From Nevskia sp043781855 (lineage in GTDB: Bacteria > Pseudomonadota > Gammaproteobacteria > Nevskiales > Nevskiaceae), in NCBI GenBank assembly GCA_043781855.1, contig JAYWBB010000083.1, positions 1-64,000 of the forward strand: a DNA stretch of 64,000 bases. Reading direction: 5' to 3'. The notes beneath the pieces are model-generated. The model worked only from the letters and a program-made list of their open reading frames with translations, made no database searches and was not told the DNA's origin. Position numbers and translations under genes: made by a program. This document shows, in pieces, positions 1 through 9,148 of the stretch (within the stretch, counting starts at the first letter, position 1; each line of letters starts with the position of its first letter).

Positions 1-283
1 CCGAGGTGATCGAACTGGTGAACTGCGCGACGTCGCCCGGTTTGTAGTTGAGATCGCCGTCGTCGGCGTTGACCGAGTACGCCTGCCCGCCATTGGCGAT
101 GCCGATGATCAGTGGCGACTGCTTACTGGCGCGGATCACGACACTGCTGCTCAGGCGCGTGTCGAGCGTGATGCCGACGCCGCTGTACTCCCAGTTCAGC
201 GCGCTGGCGCTGAAGCTGACGGCGGCGCCGAAGGTCAGCGCAATCGCGCGGGTCCAATTGATCCCTTTCATTTTCTGGTTCAT
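1..283 (-). CDS. DUF1302-family outer-membrane protein, N-terminal part (runs off window)
   Basis: Only about 94 N-terminal codons lie in the window. Translating the minus strand from the ATG at 283 gives a short basic start, a hydrophobic signal-like stretch ending near SFSASA, then a segment containing NWEYSGVGITLDTRLSSS and DDGDLNYKPGDVAQ. A short sequence followed by an LNY-PGD motif right after the signal peptide is characteristic, in my experience, of DUF1302 proteins, which are predicted outer-membrane beta-barrels often linked to hydrophobic-substrate or steroid/alkane use. GGAG sits 9 nt before the ATG. The lipase gene ends 18 nt upstream on the same strand, so the two are probably cotranscribed. 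The family call rests on a fragment. Confidence 0.72.
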   Translation of the reverse strand, partial: MNQKMKGINWTRAIALTFGAAVSFSASALNWEYSGVGITLDTRLSSSVVIRASKQSPLIIGIANGGQAYSVNADDGDLNYKPGDVAQFTSSITS

Positions 284-301
284 GGTTTTGTTCTCCGGAA
301 A

Positions 302-2551
302 TCAAGGCGCGGGAGCGGGGCAGGCTCCGCCAACCGGCAGGCAGCGCCCGCCGCTGGCGAGGAATTGCGCGGCCTCGCTCTGCATTTCCTGCGTCACGGC
401 AGGGAAATTGGTCGGATCGAGCACCGAGCCGTGCTCGCCCTGCGCGAAGCGCACGGCGATGCCAAGACTCGCACCGAGGCGAATGTCGGGGGTGGTGACC
501 GGCGCTGTGATCGGGCCGATGACATCGAGCCCGAGTATCGCGATCAGCGGATCGGTTCCGGACAGCGGCCCTGGCGCAAGGACGAAATCCTGCGTGGCGC
601 TGGACGGGCCCGGGACCACGCTGTTCGGCACGACGAGATCGTTGGCCACTTCGATCAGCTCGATCGGATGGTTGGCGCGCGCTGCGGCGGCGAAGTTGAT
701 CGGGTCGGACGAGTCGATCAGCGTCTGCGCGAAGCGCAGGAAGGTTTCGTAGTCGTCGCTGCCTTCCACTACACCTGCGGCCGCCAGACCGGCACTGATC
801 CTCGCGCCGAAAGCCTTCGACCCGTCCAGCAGCCGGCCGATGCCGCCACCCGGATTGGCCAGCACCGCCGCGCCGATGTTGCGGTCGACACCGAGCAGCG
901 TGGTGCCAACGATACCGCCAAGCGAATGACCGAAGTAGCGGATCTGCGTGGCGTCGATATCAGGGACACCGTCGCCGTTCAGATCAAGCGTCGCGACCGT
1001 GCGCGCGAGCATCAACAGGTCCGCGACCGCCTGGCGGTTGTTGTCGCGTGAGGTGATCAGGCTGTTGAGGTTGATCGAGTAGCTGCCTGAAGAGTCGATG
1101 ACGCCATCCGGCCCGGGAGCGGCGGTTGCGTTGTTCTGCAGGTCGAGGTCGAAGGTCCGTTCCGTGGCAACCATCAGCCCCGCCGCCGGTGAGCCGGCGA
1201 ACAGCTGATTGTGGAAAAACGGGTTGGTCGGATCGGTGATGCCGTGCAGCGGCAGGTCGATCGAGACCACGACCATGCCGGCCCGCGCAAGGCCGTCCGC
1301 GACCGCGAACATGTCGGTGCGGTTGCGCGTGATGCCGTGCTGGAAGATCACGACCGGCCAGCCGTTCGCGGGTCGGGGCTGGCCGCGCGGAACCGTGACG
1401 ATCGTCGGAATCGTCTGCACGCTGGCCGTAGTGGCGTCGAGCACCGGGTAGCAGATCGTGGTGCTGTCGCTCGCACGCAAGGTCTGCCCGCCGACGACCG
1501 CGCCGGTCGCGAAGGCGCCGCAAGGCACCCGGCCCAGGAAACTTGCACTGACGTCCGGCTGGCTCGGATCGGCGTGCCAGAAGCCGGTCAGTGGCGCTGG
1601 CGAATGCGTATTGCCGCCGCTGGTGTTGAGGTAGTAGTTGATCGTCGTGATGCCGGCATAGATGTCGGCAAGGCCGAAGCCGCGCGTCGCCGCCGTCGTC
1701 AGTCCGGTGTTTACGACACGAATCAGGCCGGGCTGCACGGCAGCCGCAAGCCGCGTCAGCGCCAGGTCGGTCGACTGCGTCGTGAAGCTCCAGGCCAGCA
1801 CGACGGTGTTGGGATCGACGCCGACGGACTGCAAGCCCGCGATCACCGGTCGTGTCTGCTGCGTGCGCAGCGCTTCGAGCTGATCCTTCTGCGCCTGCGA
1901 GTACTGCGCCAGAATCGGTGCGGTCTGCTGGTTTACTGGCGTGGCGCTCGAGACGACACGGAAGATGTCGGTCGACTGCACGTTGCCGCCGCCCGTCGTG
2001 CGGATGCCGGTCGTCAACGCCGCCAGGTAGGTCGTCGACGGCGCCAGCGGCTTGAGCAGATCGATCAACAGGCGCGAACGCTGCGAACTGATCGGCGTGC
2101 GCGCACCGGTCAGCGGGTCTGGCGCGGTGGCGTCGGAATTGTGAACGGCGAAGTCGACACCTTCGGCCAGCCGCCGGCCGTTACGGGAGTCGATCAGCAC
2201 GATGTGAGGCCCGACGGTGGTGTAGTCGAGTACGCCGGTCACGTCGGCGAAGATCGAAGCCGATGTCGAGAAGCCGTCCTGGCGGTTGGCGTCGGCCACG
2301 AAGGGTACGGCGCCGGGATTGGGAATGTTCAGTGTCGGCGTCGAGAAGCCGGCGAACAGGCCATCGAACGGGAACGGGATGATCGCGGACGCGCTCGAGT
2401 TCAGCGGTACCGGGTCGAACAAGACCAGCGAGTCGAACGTCTGCGCAGTCTTGCCGTCGCTTGACCCGCCGCTGCACGCGGCAAGCGCCAGCGCGAAAGC
2501 CAGCGACGGGAACAGCAGAACAGCCCGCGCGGCGGGCTTCAGGTTATGCAT
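302..2551 (-). CDS. Lipase-type alpha/beta-hydrolase lipoprotein (VolA/Pla-1-like)
   Basis: Predicted surface or periplasmic lipoprotein of 749 aa. The N-terminus has a hydrophobic stretch and lipobox LAAC followed by a Ser/Gly linker. An N-terminal domain (about residues 30-300) resembles the bacterial virulence-factor lipase N-terminal domain. The C-terminal alpha/beta-hydrolase has an oxyanion-type HG in VVIFQHGITRN, the nucleophile elbow GHSLGG near residue 543, a candidate Asp in NDLVVPNS and a candidate His in QGEHGSV. The start is the ATG at 2551: GGAGG lies 7 nt upstream of it, whereas the in-frame GTG at 2557 would be only 1 nt from that site. Likely role: hydrolysis of lipids or lysophospholipids outside the inner membrane, with the DUF1302 protein just downstream as a possible partner. 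The substrate is not evident. Confidence 0.82.
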   Translation of the reverse strand: MHNLKPAARAVLLFPSLAFALALAACSGGSSDGKTAQTFDSLVLFDPVPLNSSASAIIPFPFDGLFAGFSTPTLNIPNPGAVPFVADANRQDGFSTSASIFADVTGVLDYTTVGPHIVLIDSRNGRRLAEGVDFAVHNSDATAPDPLTGARTPISSQRSRLLIDLLKPLAPSTTYLAALTTGIRTTGGGNVQSTDIFRVVSSATPVNQQTAPILAQYSQAQKDQLEALRTQQTRPVIAGLQSVGVDPNTVVLAWSFTTQSTDLALTRLAAAVQPGLIRVVNTGLTTAATRGFGLADIYAGITTINYYLNTSGGNTHSPAPLTGFWHADPSQPDVSASFLGRVPCGAFATGAVVGGQTLRASDSTTICYPVLDATTASVQTIPTIVTVPRGQPRPANGWPVVIFQHGITRNRTDMFAVADGLARAGMVVVSIDLPLHGITDPTNPFFHNQLFAGSPAAGLMVATERTFDLDLQNNATAAPGPDGVIDSSGSYSINLNSLITSRDNNRQAVADLLMLARTVATLDLNGDGVPDIDATQIRYFGHSLGGIVGTTLLGVDRNIGAAVLANPGGGIGRLLDGSKAFGARISAGLAAAGVVEGSDDYETFLRFAQTLIDSSDPINFAAAARANHPIELIEVANDLVVPNSVVPGPSSATQDFVLAPGPLSGTDPLIAILGLDVIGPITAPVTTPDIRLGASLGIAVRFAQGEHGSVLDPTNFPAVTQEMQSEAAQFLASGGRCLPVGGACPAPAP

Positions 2552-2733
2552 GAGCACTCCTCCAAGTGATACGGCCTTGTGACCATTCTTATCTTATTGA
2601 ACGACATCTGCGGCATCCTTGCGGGAAGTCAGCCGATTTGTCGAGTGGCTTATCTTGGCGAGGGCGACAGCCGGATCAAAGGGCAGGATGCAACGCAAAG
2701 CCGGCGCTTCTATACCGTTGGTCGGAACTTTCA

Positions 2734-4317
2734 CTAGGAGGTCCCAGAAAAAACGTCGTTTCGCCCGCGGGCGATCAGCGTTGAAACACGCTCTTGCCAG
2801 CCCGACTCCGGAGCCACGAGCAGGCTCAGCGGCAGGCGTCGCCGAACGACGTCATCGAACGTCCGCGCGCCCTCATCGCGGACCGCGAGCACGGCCTCGG
2901 CGGCGAGGAAAGGCGCGTCGGGGTGCAACGGCTGCGCCAGTGAAGGATCCTCGTCGACGAGTTCGACGACGCGCGCCACGCGCGTGCCATGGCGCAAGGT
3001 CAGCAGGCGTGCCGCCTTGACCTCGATGCCGCGCCGGGCGAGGCCCGCCATGGCCTCGGCCTGCCAGCCAGTGAAGTCGCCGAGCCGCACGTCTTCGTGC
3101 GGTGCGCCAGGCAGCGCGTGGCAATGCGTCGTCGACGCCGGCGGCGTGCGGCCGAGCGCCGCGAACACGGCGTCGACAATGTCGACGGCATCGACGCGCG
3201 CGGTCGTGTATTTGCCGCCGATCGGCATGATAAGGCGCGGGCGCGGCTCCAGCACTGCGAACTCGCGGCTCACTGCCGACAGGTTCGCCGCGTCTTCCGC
3301 TTGCAGGGTCCGGACACCGGCATACGAGCCGATGACGTCGGCCGGCGTGAAGCGCAGGCCGGGCAGGAGGGCGCCGGTAGCATCGAGCAGATAGCGGGTC
3401 TCGGCGGCGGTGACGACGGTCTCCGAGGGATCGGCGACCGAGGATTCGGTAGTGCCGATCAACGTGCGTCCGTACCAAGGAATCACGAAGAACACGCGGC
3501 CATCCTGCGGCGCGGTCAGCAGGAAGGCGTCGTCGAGGCCGGGGATCGCGGGCAGAATCAGGTGCACGCCCTTGACCATTTTCACGGCGGGCGCGGCGCT
3601 CCCCACCAGCGTCGACGCCCACGGCCCGGCGGCGTTGACCACCGCGCCGGCGCGCAGCTCGAAGCGCTCGCCGGTTTCGGTATCGCGCAGCGAACTGCCG
3701 ATGCAGCGCCAGCCGTCGAACATCAGTTCGTCGGCGGCGACGGCATTCGCGCAGACCGCGCCCGCGGCCTGGGCCGCAGCAACGATGAACAGCGTCATGC
3801 GGGCATCGTCTTCCTGACAATCGCCATAACGCAGACCGCCGCGCAGATCGGCCGGATCGAGGTAGGGATGCGCCGCGAGCAGGTCTTTCCGGGAGAACGA
3901 TTTGAAGCGCGGCACCGGCTGCTTGCCGGTCGCGAGGAAGTCATAGAGGGTGAGTCCTGCCAGCAGTTGCAGGCGACCGACGCGCGAATCCTTCCAGACC
4001 GGCACGATGAAATTCAGCGGCCGCACCAGATGTGGCGCGATGCGCGAGAGTACGCGGCGCTCGGCCAGCGCATGGCGCACCAGCCCGAACTCGAAATGCT
4101 CGAGATAACGCAGGCCGCCGTGGATCAGCTTCGACGACGACTGCGAGGTTCCGCTGCCCCAGTCGGTCTTCTCGATCAGTGCCACCCGCAGGCCGCGCAG
4201 CGCCGCATCGTAGGCGGTCCAGGCGCCGTAGATACCGCCACCGATGACCAGCAGATCGAAGCTGCGGGTGCGCAGCGCGGCGACGTTGCGCCGCAGAGGG
4301 AATGGAGCAGAACTCAA
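2734..4317 (-). CDS. glpD: Aerobic glycerol-3-phosphate dehydrogenase
   Basis: FAD-dependent enzyme that oxidises sn-glycerol 3-phosphate to dihydroxyacetone phosphate and feeds electrons to the quinone pool at the inner membrane. The 527-aa protein has the N-terminal dinucleotide motif VIGGGIYGAW, the GlpD signature SGTSQSSSKLIHGGLRYL, a central DAO domain and a C-terminal alpha-helical DAO_C domain (about residues 390-500). Length is close to E. coli GlpD. Its ATG overlaps the stop of the upstream FadE-like gene by 4 nt (ATGA), which implies translational coupling. No glpK, glpF or glpR is nearby. This differs from the usual glp regulon and suggests its expression follows the lipid-related operon. 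Confidence in function is high. Confidence 0.93.
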   Translation of the reverse strand: MSSAPFPLRRNVAALRTRSFDLLVIGGGIYGAWTAYDAALRGLRVALIEKTDWGSGTSQSSSKLIHGGLRYLEHFEFGLVRHALAERRVLSRIAPHLVRPLNFIVPVWKDSRVGRLQLLAGLTLYDFLATGKQPVPRFKSFSRKDLLAAHPYLDPADLRGGLRYGDCQEDDARMTLFIVAAAQAAGAVCANAVAADELMFDGWRCIGSSLRDTETGERFELRAGAVVNAAGPWASTLVGSAAPAVKMVKGVHLILPAIPGLDDAFLLTAPQDGRVFFVIPWYGRTLIGTTESSVADPSETVVTAAETRYLLDATGALLPGLRFTPADVIGSYAGVRTLQAEDAANLSAVSREFAVLEPRPRLIMPIGGKYTTARVDAVDIVDAVFAALGRTPPASTTHCHALPGAPHEDVRLGDFTGWQAEAMAGLARRGIEVKAARLLTLRHGTRVARVVELVDEDPSLAQPLHPDAPFLAAEAVLAVRDEGARTFDDVVRRRLPLSLLVAPESGWQERVSTLIARGRNDVFSGTS

Positions 4318-6608
4318 GCAACGCCGCCTGAGGGCGCCTGTTGGAACTGCGCGACGGCGGCGACCCAGGCGTGCAGCTTTGCCGCGTCGTCGGCGTCGAT
4401 CGCCCCGATGATTTGCGCCTGCGCGATGCGCGTCGCGGCATGGCGCGGTGGCAGGTCCTGCGTGGCGACAGCCGCACGCTGCTCCAGCAGCTCCGAATTG
4501 CGGGCCGCTTCGAGCACGGCTTCAAGCAGCGGCCAGGGCGAGGCGTCGGCCGGCAATCCGCAGCGCGCCGCAAGGCGTTCACGCAGTGGGCTGTCGTTCT
4601 GCATCTGCGTCGCGACCGCGCGCTGCGTCGCCTCGCTGGGCGTGAACCGGCCATGCCCCAGCGGCAGCACGATGAGGCGCGTGATCCAGGCCAGCGTCGG
4701 CGACGACAGATGCCGCAGCAGGCGATCCAGCGCCTCCTCGACGGCGCTGAACGCCTCGGTACAGATCAGCTCCAGCAGCGCCCGCTCGGCCGGATTGGCG
4801 CCGCCTTGGTCGAACTGCCGAAGCGCCGCGCTCGCCAGATAAAGCTGCGCCAGCGCATCACCGAGCCAGGTGGTCAGGCTGCGCCTCGAGGCTTCGCGCA
4901 CGCCGCGCATCGCGGTGTAGGGCTTGTGGGAACCGAGTTCGCTGGCGAGCAGGCTCAAGGCCACGTCGGCGGCGAACGCAAGTGCGGCGCTGTAACGGTT
5001 GATTCGGCGCGTGTACAGGCTTTCCAGCGAGCCGCCGCCGAAGATGCGACTGGCGGTGGTCAGTCCGAGTGCGAAGGCCTGCGCCGCGCTGCCGAACAGG
5101 TGACCGACGTGCGACCACAGGGCGTTGTCGAAACGCTCCAGTGCCTGCGCCGGGTTTATCAAGTGGGCCGCGAGCAGCGACTGCATGAACGCGCTGTGAC
5201 TGCGCAGCACGCAGGCGCTGTAGGTATCCGGCCGGCTCAGCATGGCCGGTTCCGGCGCGTCGTCGCCGACCTCGCCAAGCGACGCGATCAGCCGCTGCAG
5301 CGCGCTGCGTTCGAGGCCAAGGTCGACCGCCGCCGCAACGCAGTGCCGCGCGTGCTGCAACGCCAGCGTGCGCGCGAACGCCGCAGGGCCCAGCGGCTTC
5401 TCGCCGAGATCGACCGTGCGTGCGGTCGCCGTTGCCAGCGCCTGCGCGGCATAGGCGCGCGCTGCCAGTGTCGCCAGCGCTTCCTGCGCGAGCGCCCGTT
5501 CACCGAGTTTCAGCGCGAACGGTGCGCGCACGCGCGCTGCACTCCCGGCGGCGAGCGCAAGCGCGGTCGCAGCCCCGGCATGGATCGCTGCGGGCCCTAT
5601 GGCATCGGCGACGGCGCGGCTTTCGGAGCCATCGAGCGCGGCAAGACCCAGCCGTTCCCGGCCGCCGATGATCGAATCGAAGGAGGTGAAGACACCGCGC
5701 AGGCTGGTGCGCAGCACGCCGGCTTCGAGCAGCAGCAGGGTCGGGCCGCAGACTTCGTCGCCGCCGAGTCGGCGCTGCGGATCGCGCACATCGACACGCA
5801 CGCCGAGCAGTTCGGCATCGGCATCGAGCGCGAAATCGAGCGTCAGGATCAGCGCCAGTCCGTCCGGCCCGTCGCTGATCACGGCATCGCCGGCGAGTAA
5901 CGCCTCGTCGGCCTGAAGTGCTGCGCCGGCTGCGAGTCGCGGCAGCCAGCGGCTCTGTTGCGCGTCGTTACCGCGACGGCGAAGCAGTTCGATCCAGCCC
6001 AGCCGTGCCGCGCCGCCGACGCGCAGCGCCACGGCGCTGCCGGCGCCGGCGCTGAGCCGGCCCAGAGCAGCGGCCTGCGCCAGTGCGGAGAGCCCGGCGC
6101 CGCCGTGCACGGCGTCGATGCCGAGGCCGTACAGGCCGTAGGCGCGCAATCTCGCCGTTGCGGCCGGCGTCTCGGGATCGCGCGCGAAGCGGCCGCAGAA
6201 TTCCGCGACGGGTCCCGCGATCACGGCGCGTTCATCGGGCGTGATGCGGGCGTCGTAGTCGGCGCGAAAGCGCGGCCAGTCGGGCTGACCGCCGAACAGC
6301 TCCGCTTCCCAGCCCGCGCCGCCGCCGGCGATCGCTGCGAGCTGGCGTTCGTCGAGCCGCGAGAGCACCCGCTTGAAGCCGCCGAACAGCGGTCGCGACA
6401 GCCATTCCTGGCGCAGCACCGAAAGGTTCAGCGGCACGAAGACGATCGCACCGGTGATCATCATCAGCAGGAACAGCAGCCAGTGGCCGCCGAAGACGCC
6501 ATAAAACAGCGTGGCCGCGCCGAGCACGAGACTGGTGGTGCGGATCCCCGCGCGCAGGTACGCGAGCGCGCCGAGCGCGACGAGGAAGAACAGCAGCCAG
6601 TAGGCCAT
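4314..6608 (-). CDS. FadE-like acyl-CoA dehydrogenase homologue with eroded active-site motifs
   Basis: The 764-aa protein has the overall plan of FadE: two N-terminal membrane segments (residues 1-60), a linker with FGGFKRVLSRLD and LFGGQPDWPRF resembling E. coli FadE, an acyl-CoA-dehydrogenase-like middle, and the long FadE-type C-terminal domain (HVGHLFGSAAQAFALGLT, DALAQLYLASAALRQFD). In the middle, the segment where FadE has its SPEAGSDA loop reads ADEALLAGDAVI. The region that should hold the catalytic T-V-E-G glutamate reads APEPAMLSRPD, so at best one Glu aligns without its motif. The middle is also shortened. It may be a non-catalytic FadE paralogue or a strongly diverged enzyme. It is coupled to glpD by ATGA and lies 41 nt after the M28 peptidase gene. 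Confidence 0.75.
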   Translation of the reverse strand: MAYWLLFFLVALGALAYLRAGIRTTSLVLGAATLFYGVFGGHWLLFLLMMITGAIVFVPLNLSVLRQEWLSRPLFGGFKRVLSRLDERQLAAIAGGGAGWEAELFGGQPDWPRFRADYDARITPDERAVIAGPVAEFCGRFARDPETPAATARLRAYGLYGLGIDAVHGGAGLSALAQAAALGRLSAGAGSAVALRVGGAARLGWIELLRRRGNDAQQSRWLPRLAAGAALQADEALLAGDAVISDGPDGLALILTLDFALDADAELLGVRVDVRDPQRRLGGDEVCGPTLLLLEAGVLRTSLRGVFTSFDSIIGGRERLGLAALDGSESRAVADAIGPAAIHAGAATALALAAGSAARVRAPFALKLGERALAQEALATLAARAYAAQALATATARTVDLGEKPLGPAAFARTLALQHARHCVAAAVDLGLERSALQRLIASLGEVGDDAPEPAMLSRPDTYSACVLRSHSAFMQSLLAAHLINPAQALERFDNALWSHVGHLFGSAAQAFALGLTTASRIFGGGSLESLYTRRINRYSAALAFAADVALSLLASELGSHKPYTAMRGVREASRRSLTTWLGDALAQLYLASAALRQFDQGGANPAERALLELICTEAFSAVEEALDRLLRHLSSPTLAWITRLIVLPLGHGRFTPSEATQRAVATQMQNDSPLRERLAARCGLPADASPWPLLEAVLEAARNSELLEQRAAVATQDLPPRHAATRIAQAQIIGAIDADDAAKLHAWVAAVAQFQQAPSGGVA

Positions 6609-6649
6609 CGCTCAGTGTACCGGCGCGAAGTACAGCCTGATGGTCGCGG

Positions 6650-8329
6650 TCATGGGGCTTTCTCGCTCTTCAAGCGCGCGGCCTCGAATTCGTCGCCAGG
6701 CAGCCAGGCGATGCCGCGCTCCGCCGTCATCTCATGCCAGCCGAGCGCGAAGCCGAAGCGCGCAAGCTCGGCGTTCGAGGTGAAATCCATCTCGTCCCGA
6801 TACTCGTCACCGGGCCGGTGGTAGCGCGTGCTGACGTAGTCTTTCGCCTGGTCGAGGCCCCACTCGCGCGGGTGCCCGGCGTACTTCGCACCCGAACCGA
6901 TCGAAAACGCCGGAACGCCGACGCGCGCCATGCTGAAGTGATCCGAGCGATAGTAGTGGCCGGCGGTTGGCGTGGAGTCGGGTTCGATCGCGAGCCTGAA
7001 GGTCCTGGCGGTTTTTTCGACGACCGGGAAGAAGCTGGTCCGCTCCGCACCCGTTACTTCGACACCTTCCGGCGTGCCGAGCGGCGCGATCGAATCGTAG
7101 TTGAGATTGAGGCCGATCTGCGCCGCCGGAATCGGCGGATGCTCGCCGAGATATTTCGAGCCGAGCAGGCCTTTTTCCTCTGCCGTCACCGACGCGAACA
7201 GCACCGGATGCGGCGGCCGCTCCTTCATCGAGGAAAAGGCGCGCGCCAATTCCAGCAGAATGCCGCAGCCGGTGCCGTTGTCGACCGCGCCGTTGTAGAT
7301 ATTGTCGCCCGCGGCTTCCGCGTCGATACCGAGATGATCGTAATGCGCGCTGTAGAGCACTGCCTGCCGGGAAATTTTCTCGGTGCCCGGCAGCATCGCG
7401 ATGACGTTGTTCGACTCGAAGCGGCGCACCTTGCTCTCGATGTGCGCCTTTAGCCGCACCGGCAGCTCGAAGGCCTTGAACTCGCGCGTGCCGGCGCGGG
7501 TGATCATCTCGTCGAGATTCTTGCCGCTGACCGCGAACAGCAGGCGCGCGACTTCCAGCTGCAGCCACGCCGCAGCCTTCAGTTTCGGCCGCGGATCGTC
7601 TGCCAGCGATACCTGCTCGTTGCTCCAGGAATTCTTCACGACCTGCCAGGGATAGCTCGCAAGATCTTCGCGGTGGATGATCAGCGCGCCGAGCGCGCCC
7701 TTGCGCGCGGCCTGCTCGTACTTGTAGACCCAGCGGCCGTAGAACGTCAGTGCCTCGCCGTTGAAGAATTTCGGGTCTTTCGACGGCGGCTCGTTGACCA
7801 CGATCAGCACGACCTTGCCGCGCACGTCGACACCCTTGAAATCGTCCCATTGATATTCGGGTGCGTCGATGCCGTAGCCGACGAAGACGATCGGCGCGTC
7901 GACATCCACGCTCTCGGTCGCCGTGTGGTTGCTCGCCACGTAATCGTCGAACAGCTTGAGCTGGATCGCCTCGCCGCTGGCCGGCGCGAAACCGAGCGTG
8001 GTGCCCGACTCGGTATGCGAGCCGACGAAGCGCACCTTCTGCATGAACGTGCCATTGTCGCCCGCCGGCTTGAGGCCGTAGAGCGCGAATTGCGTGGCAA
8101 TGTATTCCGCCGCGATGTCACCGCCGCGTGAGCCGGTGCCGCGCCCCTCGAGCAGATCATGCGAAAGAAAACGCACCTGCGCCCGGATATGTTCGGCATC
8201 GATACCGGCGACAGCGGTGTTGGCAGCCGGCGGCAGGCCGTAGTCGGGGAGCGCGGCCTGCGCAAAAGTCGGCCCCGCCGCGCTGGCCCAGACGACCAGC
8301 GCGAACGAAAACATCTGTTTCAAGGTCAT
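6650..8329 (-). CDS. M28-family metallopeptidase with PA domain, secreted
   Basis: Predicted exported aminopeptidase-type enzyme of 559 aa. Residues 1-25 form a signal peptide ending in TFAQA. A protease-associated (PA) domain lies in the middle of the N-terminal half (around VFVGYGIDAPEYQWDDFKG). The M28 catalytic core follows with the two-zinc ligands expected for the family: YSAHYDHLGI, AVDNGTGCG, the general-base pair TAEEKGLLGS, and late SDHFSMARVGVPAF. It probably releases N-terminal residues from peptides in the periplasm or outside. The gene is the first of a minus-strand run (M28, FadE-like, GlpD) and is divergent from coq7 across 94 bp, where a promoter pair is expected but no consensus is obvious. 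Confidence 0.88.
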   Translation of the reverse strand: MTLKQMFSFALVVWASAAGPTFAQAALPDYGLPPAANTAVAGIDAEHIRAQVRFLSHDLLEGRGTGSRGGDIAAEYIATQFALYGLKPAGDNGTFMQKVRFVGSHTESGTTLGFAPASGEAIQLKLFDDYVASNHTATESVDVDAPIVFVGYGIDAPEYQWDDFKGVDVRGKVVLIVVNEPPSKDPKFFNGEALTFYGRWVYKYEQAARKGALGALIIHREDLASYPWQVVKNSWSNEQVSLADDPRPKLKAAAWLQLEVARLLFAVSGKNLDEMITRAGTREFKAFELPVRLKAHIESKVRRFESNNVIAMLPGTEKISRQAVLYSAHYDHLGIDAEAAGDNIYNGAVDNGTGCGILLELARAFSSMKERPPHPVLFASVTAEEKGLLGSKYLGEHPPIPAAQIGLNLNYDSIAPLGTPEGVEVTGAERTSFFPVVEKTARTFRLAIEPDSTPTAGHYYRSDHFSMARVGVPAFSIGSGAKYAGHPREWGLDQAKDYVSTRYHRPGDEYRDEMDFTSNAELARFGFALGWHEMTAERGIAWLPGDEFEAARLKSEKAP

Positions 8330-8423
8330 TGGATCGGGATTCCTGGGAAAGCTAAAGCGGCCCGGCTGAGTAGCCGTCGGCGGCGAACCCCCGCAGAATA
8401 GGAAAAACCCCGGAGCGCGACAA

Positions 8424-9110
8424 ATGCCACCCGCCGTGCGCGAAGTACCCGACAGCGATTCGACCCGCGATTATTCGCCGACCGACCGTGCGTTACTGGG
8501 CCTCAGCCGGGGTCTGAGTTTCCTCGCGCGCGGGCCTTTCGCGGCACCCGGACCGGGCGAAAACTATCCGGCCGCGCGCATCAATGAGGCGCCGCTGGCC
8601 GATGTCGAGCGCCGCCGCGCGGCCGGCCTGATGCGCGTCAACCATGCGGGCGAGGTCTCGGCGCAGGCGCTGTATCAGGGTCAGGCGCTGGTTGCGCGTA
8701 CGCCGGAACTGCGCAGTCATCTGCGCAAGGCTGCGGCCGAGGAACGCAATCATTTGCATTGGTGCGAGGCCCGGCTGCGCGAACTCGGCGAGGCGCCGAG
8801 TGTCCTAAGTCCATTGTGGTATGCCGGCTCATTTGCGATCGGCGCGGCGGCAGGGCTCGCCGGTGATGGCGCTTCGCTCGGGTTTGTCGAGGAAACCGAG
8901 CGCCAGGTGGTCGAGCATCTCGACGAGCACCTGGGTCAGTTGCCGGCGCAGGATCGCCGTTCGCGCGCCATTCTCAGCGCGATGAAGCAGGACGAGGCGC
9001 GGCATGGCGACGAAGCCGCCGCCGCCGGCGCGCAGTCGCTGCCGGCGCCAGTGCGCCATCTGATGAAGGGCGTGGCCCGCATCATGAAGTTCGGGGCGTA
9101 CAGGATTTGA
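8424..9110 (+). CDS. coq7: Demethoxyubiquinone hydroxylase Coq7-type (di-iron)
   Basis: Hydroxylates 2-polyprenyl-3-methyl-6-methoxybenzoquinol in the penultimate part of ubiquinone synthesis, as an alternative to the flavin enzyme UbiF. The 228-aa protein shows the ferritin-like four-helix di-iron ligands: VNHAGEVSAQ, EERNHLHWCEARL, VEETERQVVEHL and DEARHGDEA. The C-terminus ends in the membrane-associated helix VARIMKFGAYRI typical of the family. GGAG is 8 nt before the ATG. It runs directly into the egtD-egtB pair with a 38-nt gap, so cotranscription is possible, although the pathways are unrelated apart from redox protection. Confidence 0.94.
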   Translation: MPPAVREVPDSDSTRDYSPTDRALLGLSRGLSFLARGPFAAPGPGENYPAARINEAPLADVERRRAAGLMRVNHAGEVSAQALYQGQALVARTPELRSHLRKAAAEERNHLHWCEARLRELGEAPSVLSPLWYAGSFAIGAAAGLAGDGASLGFVEETERQVVEHLDEHLGQLPAQDRRSRAILSAMKQDEARHGDEAAAAGAQSLPAPVRHLMKGVARIMKFGAYRI

Positions 9111-9148
9111 ATTGAAGCGTTGCCGGTGCGGCGCAAAGGACTTAAGTC

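Noticed and set aside
2989..4842. Long plus-strand open frame of about 617 codons opposite glpD and the FadE-like gene
   Set aside because: It lies antisense to two clearly coding genes, is Arg/Gly/His-rich as high-GC antisense frames are, and has no motifs.
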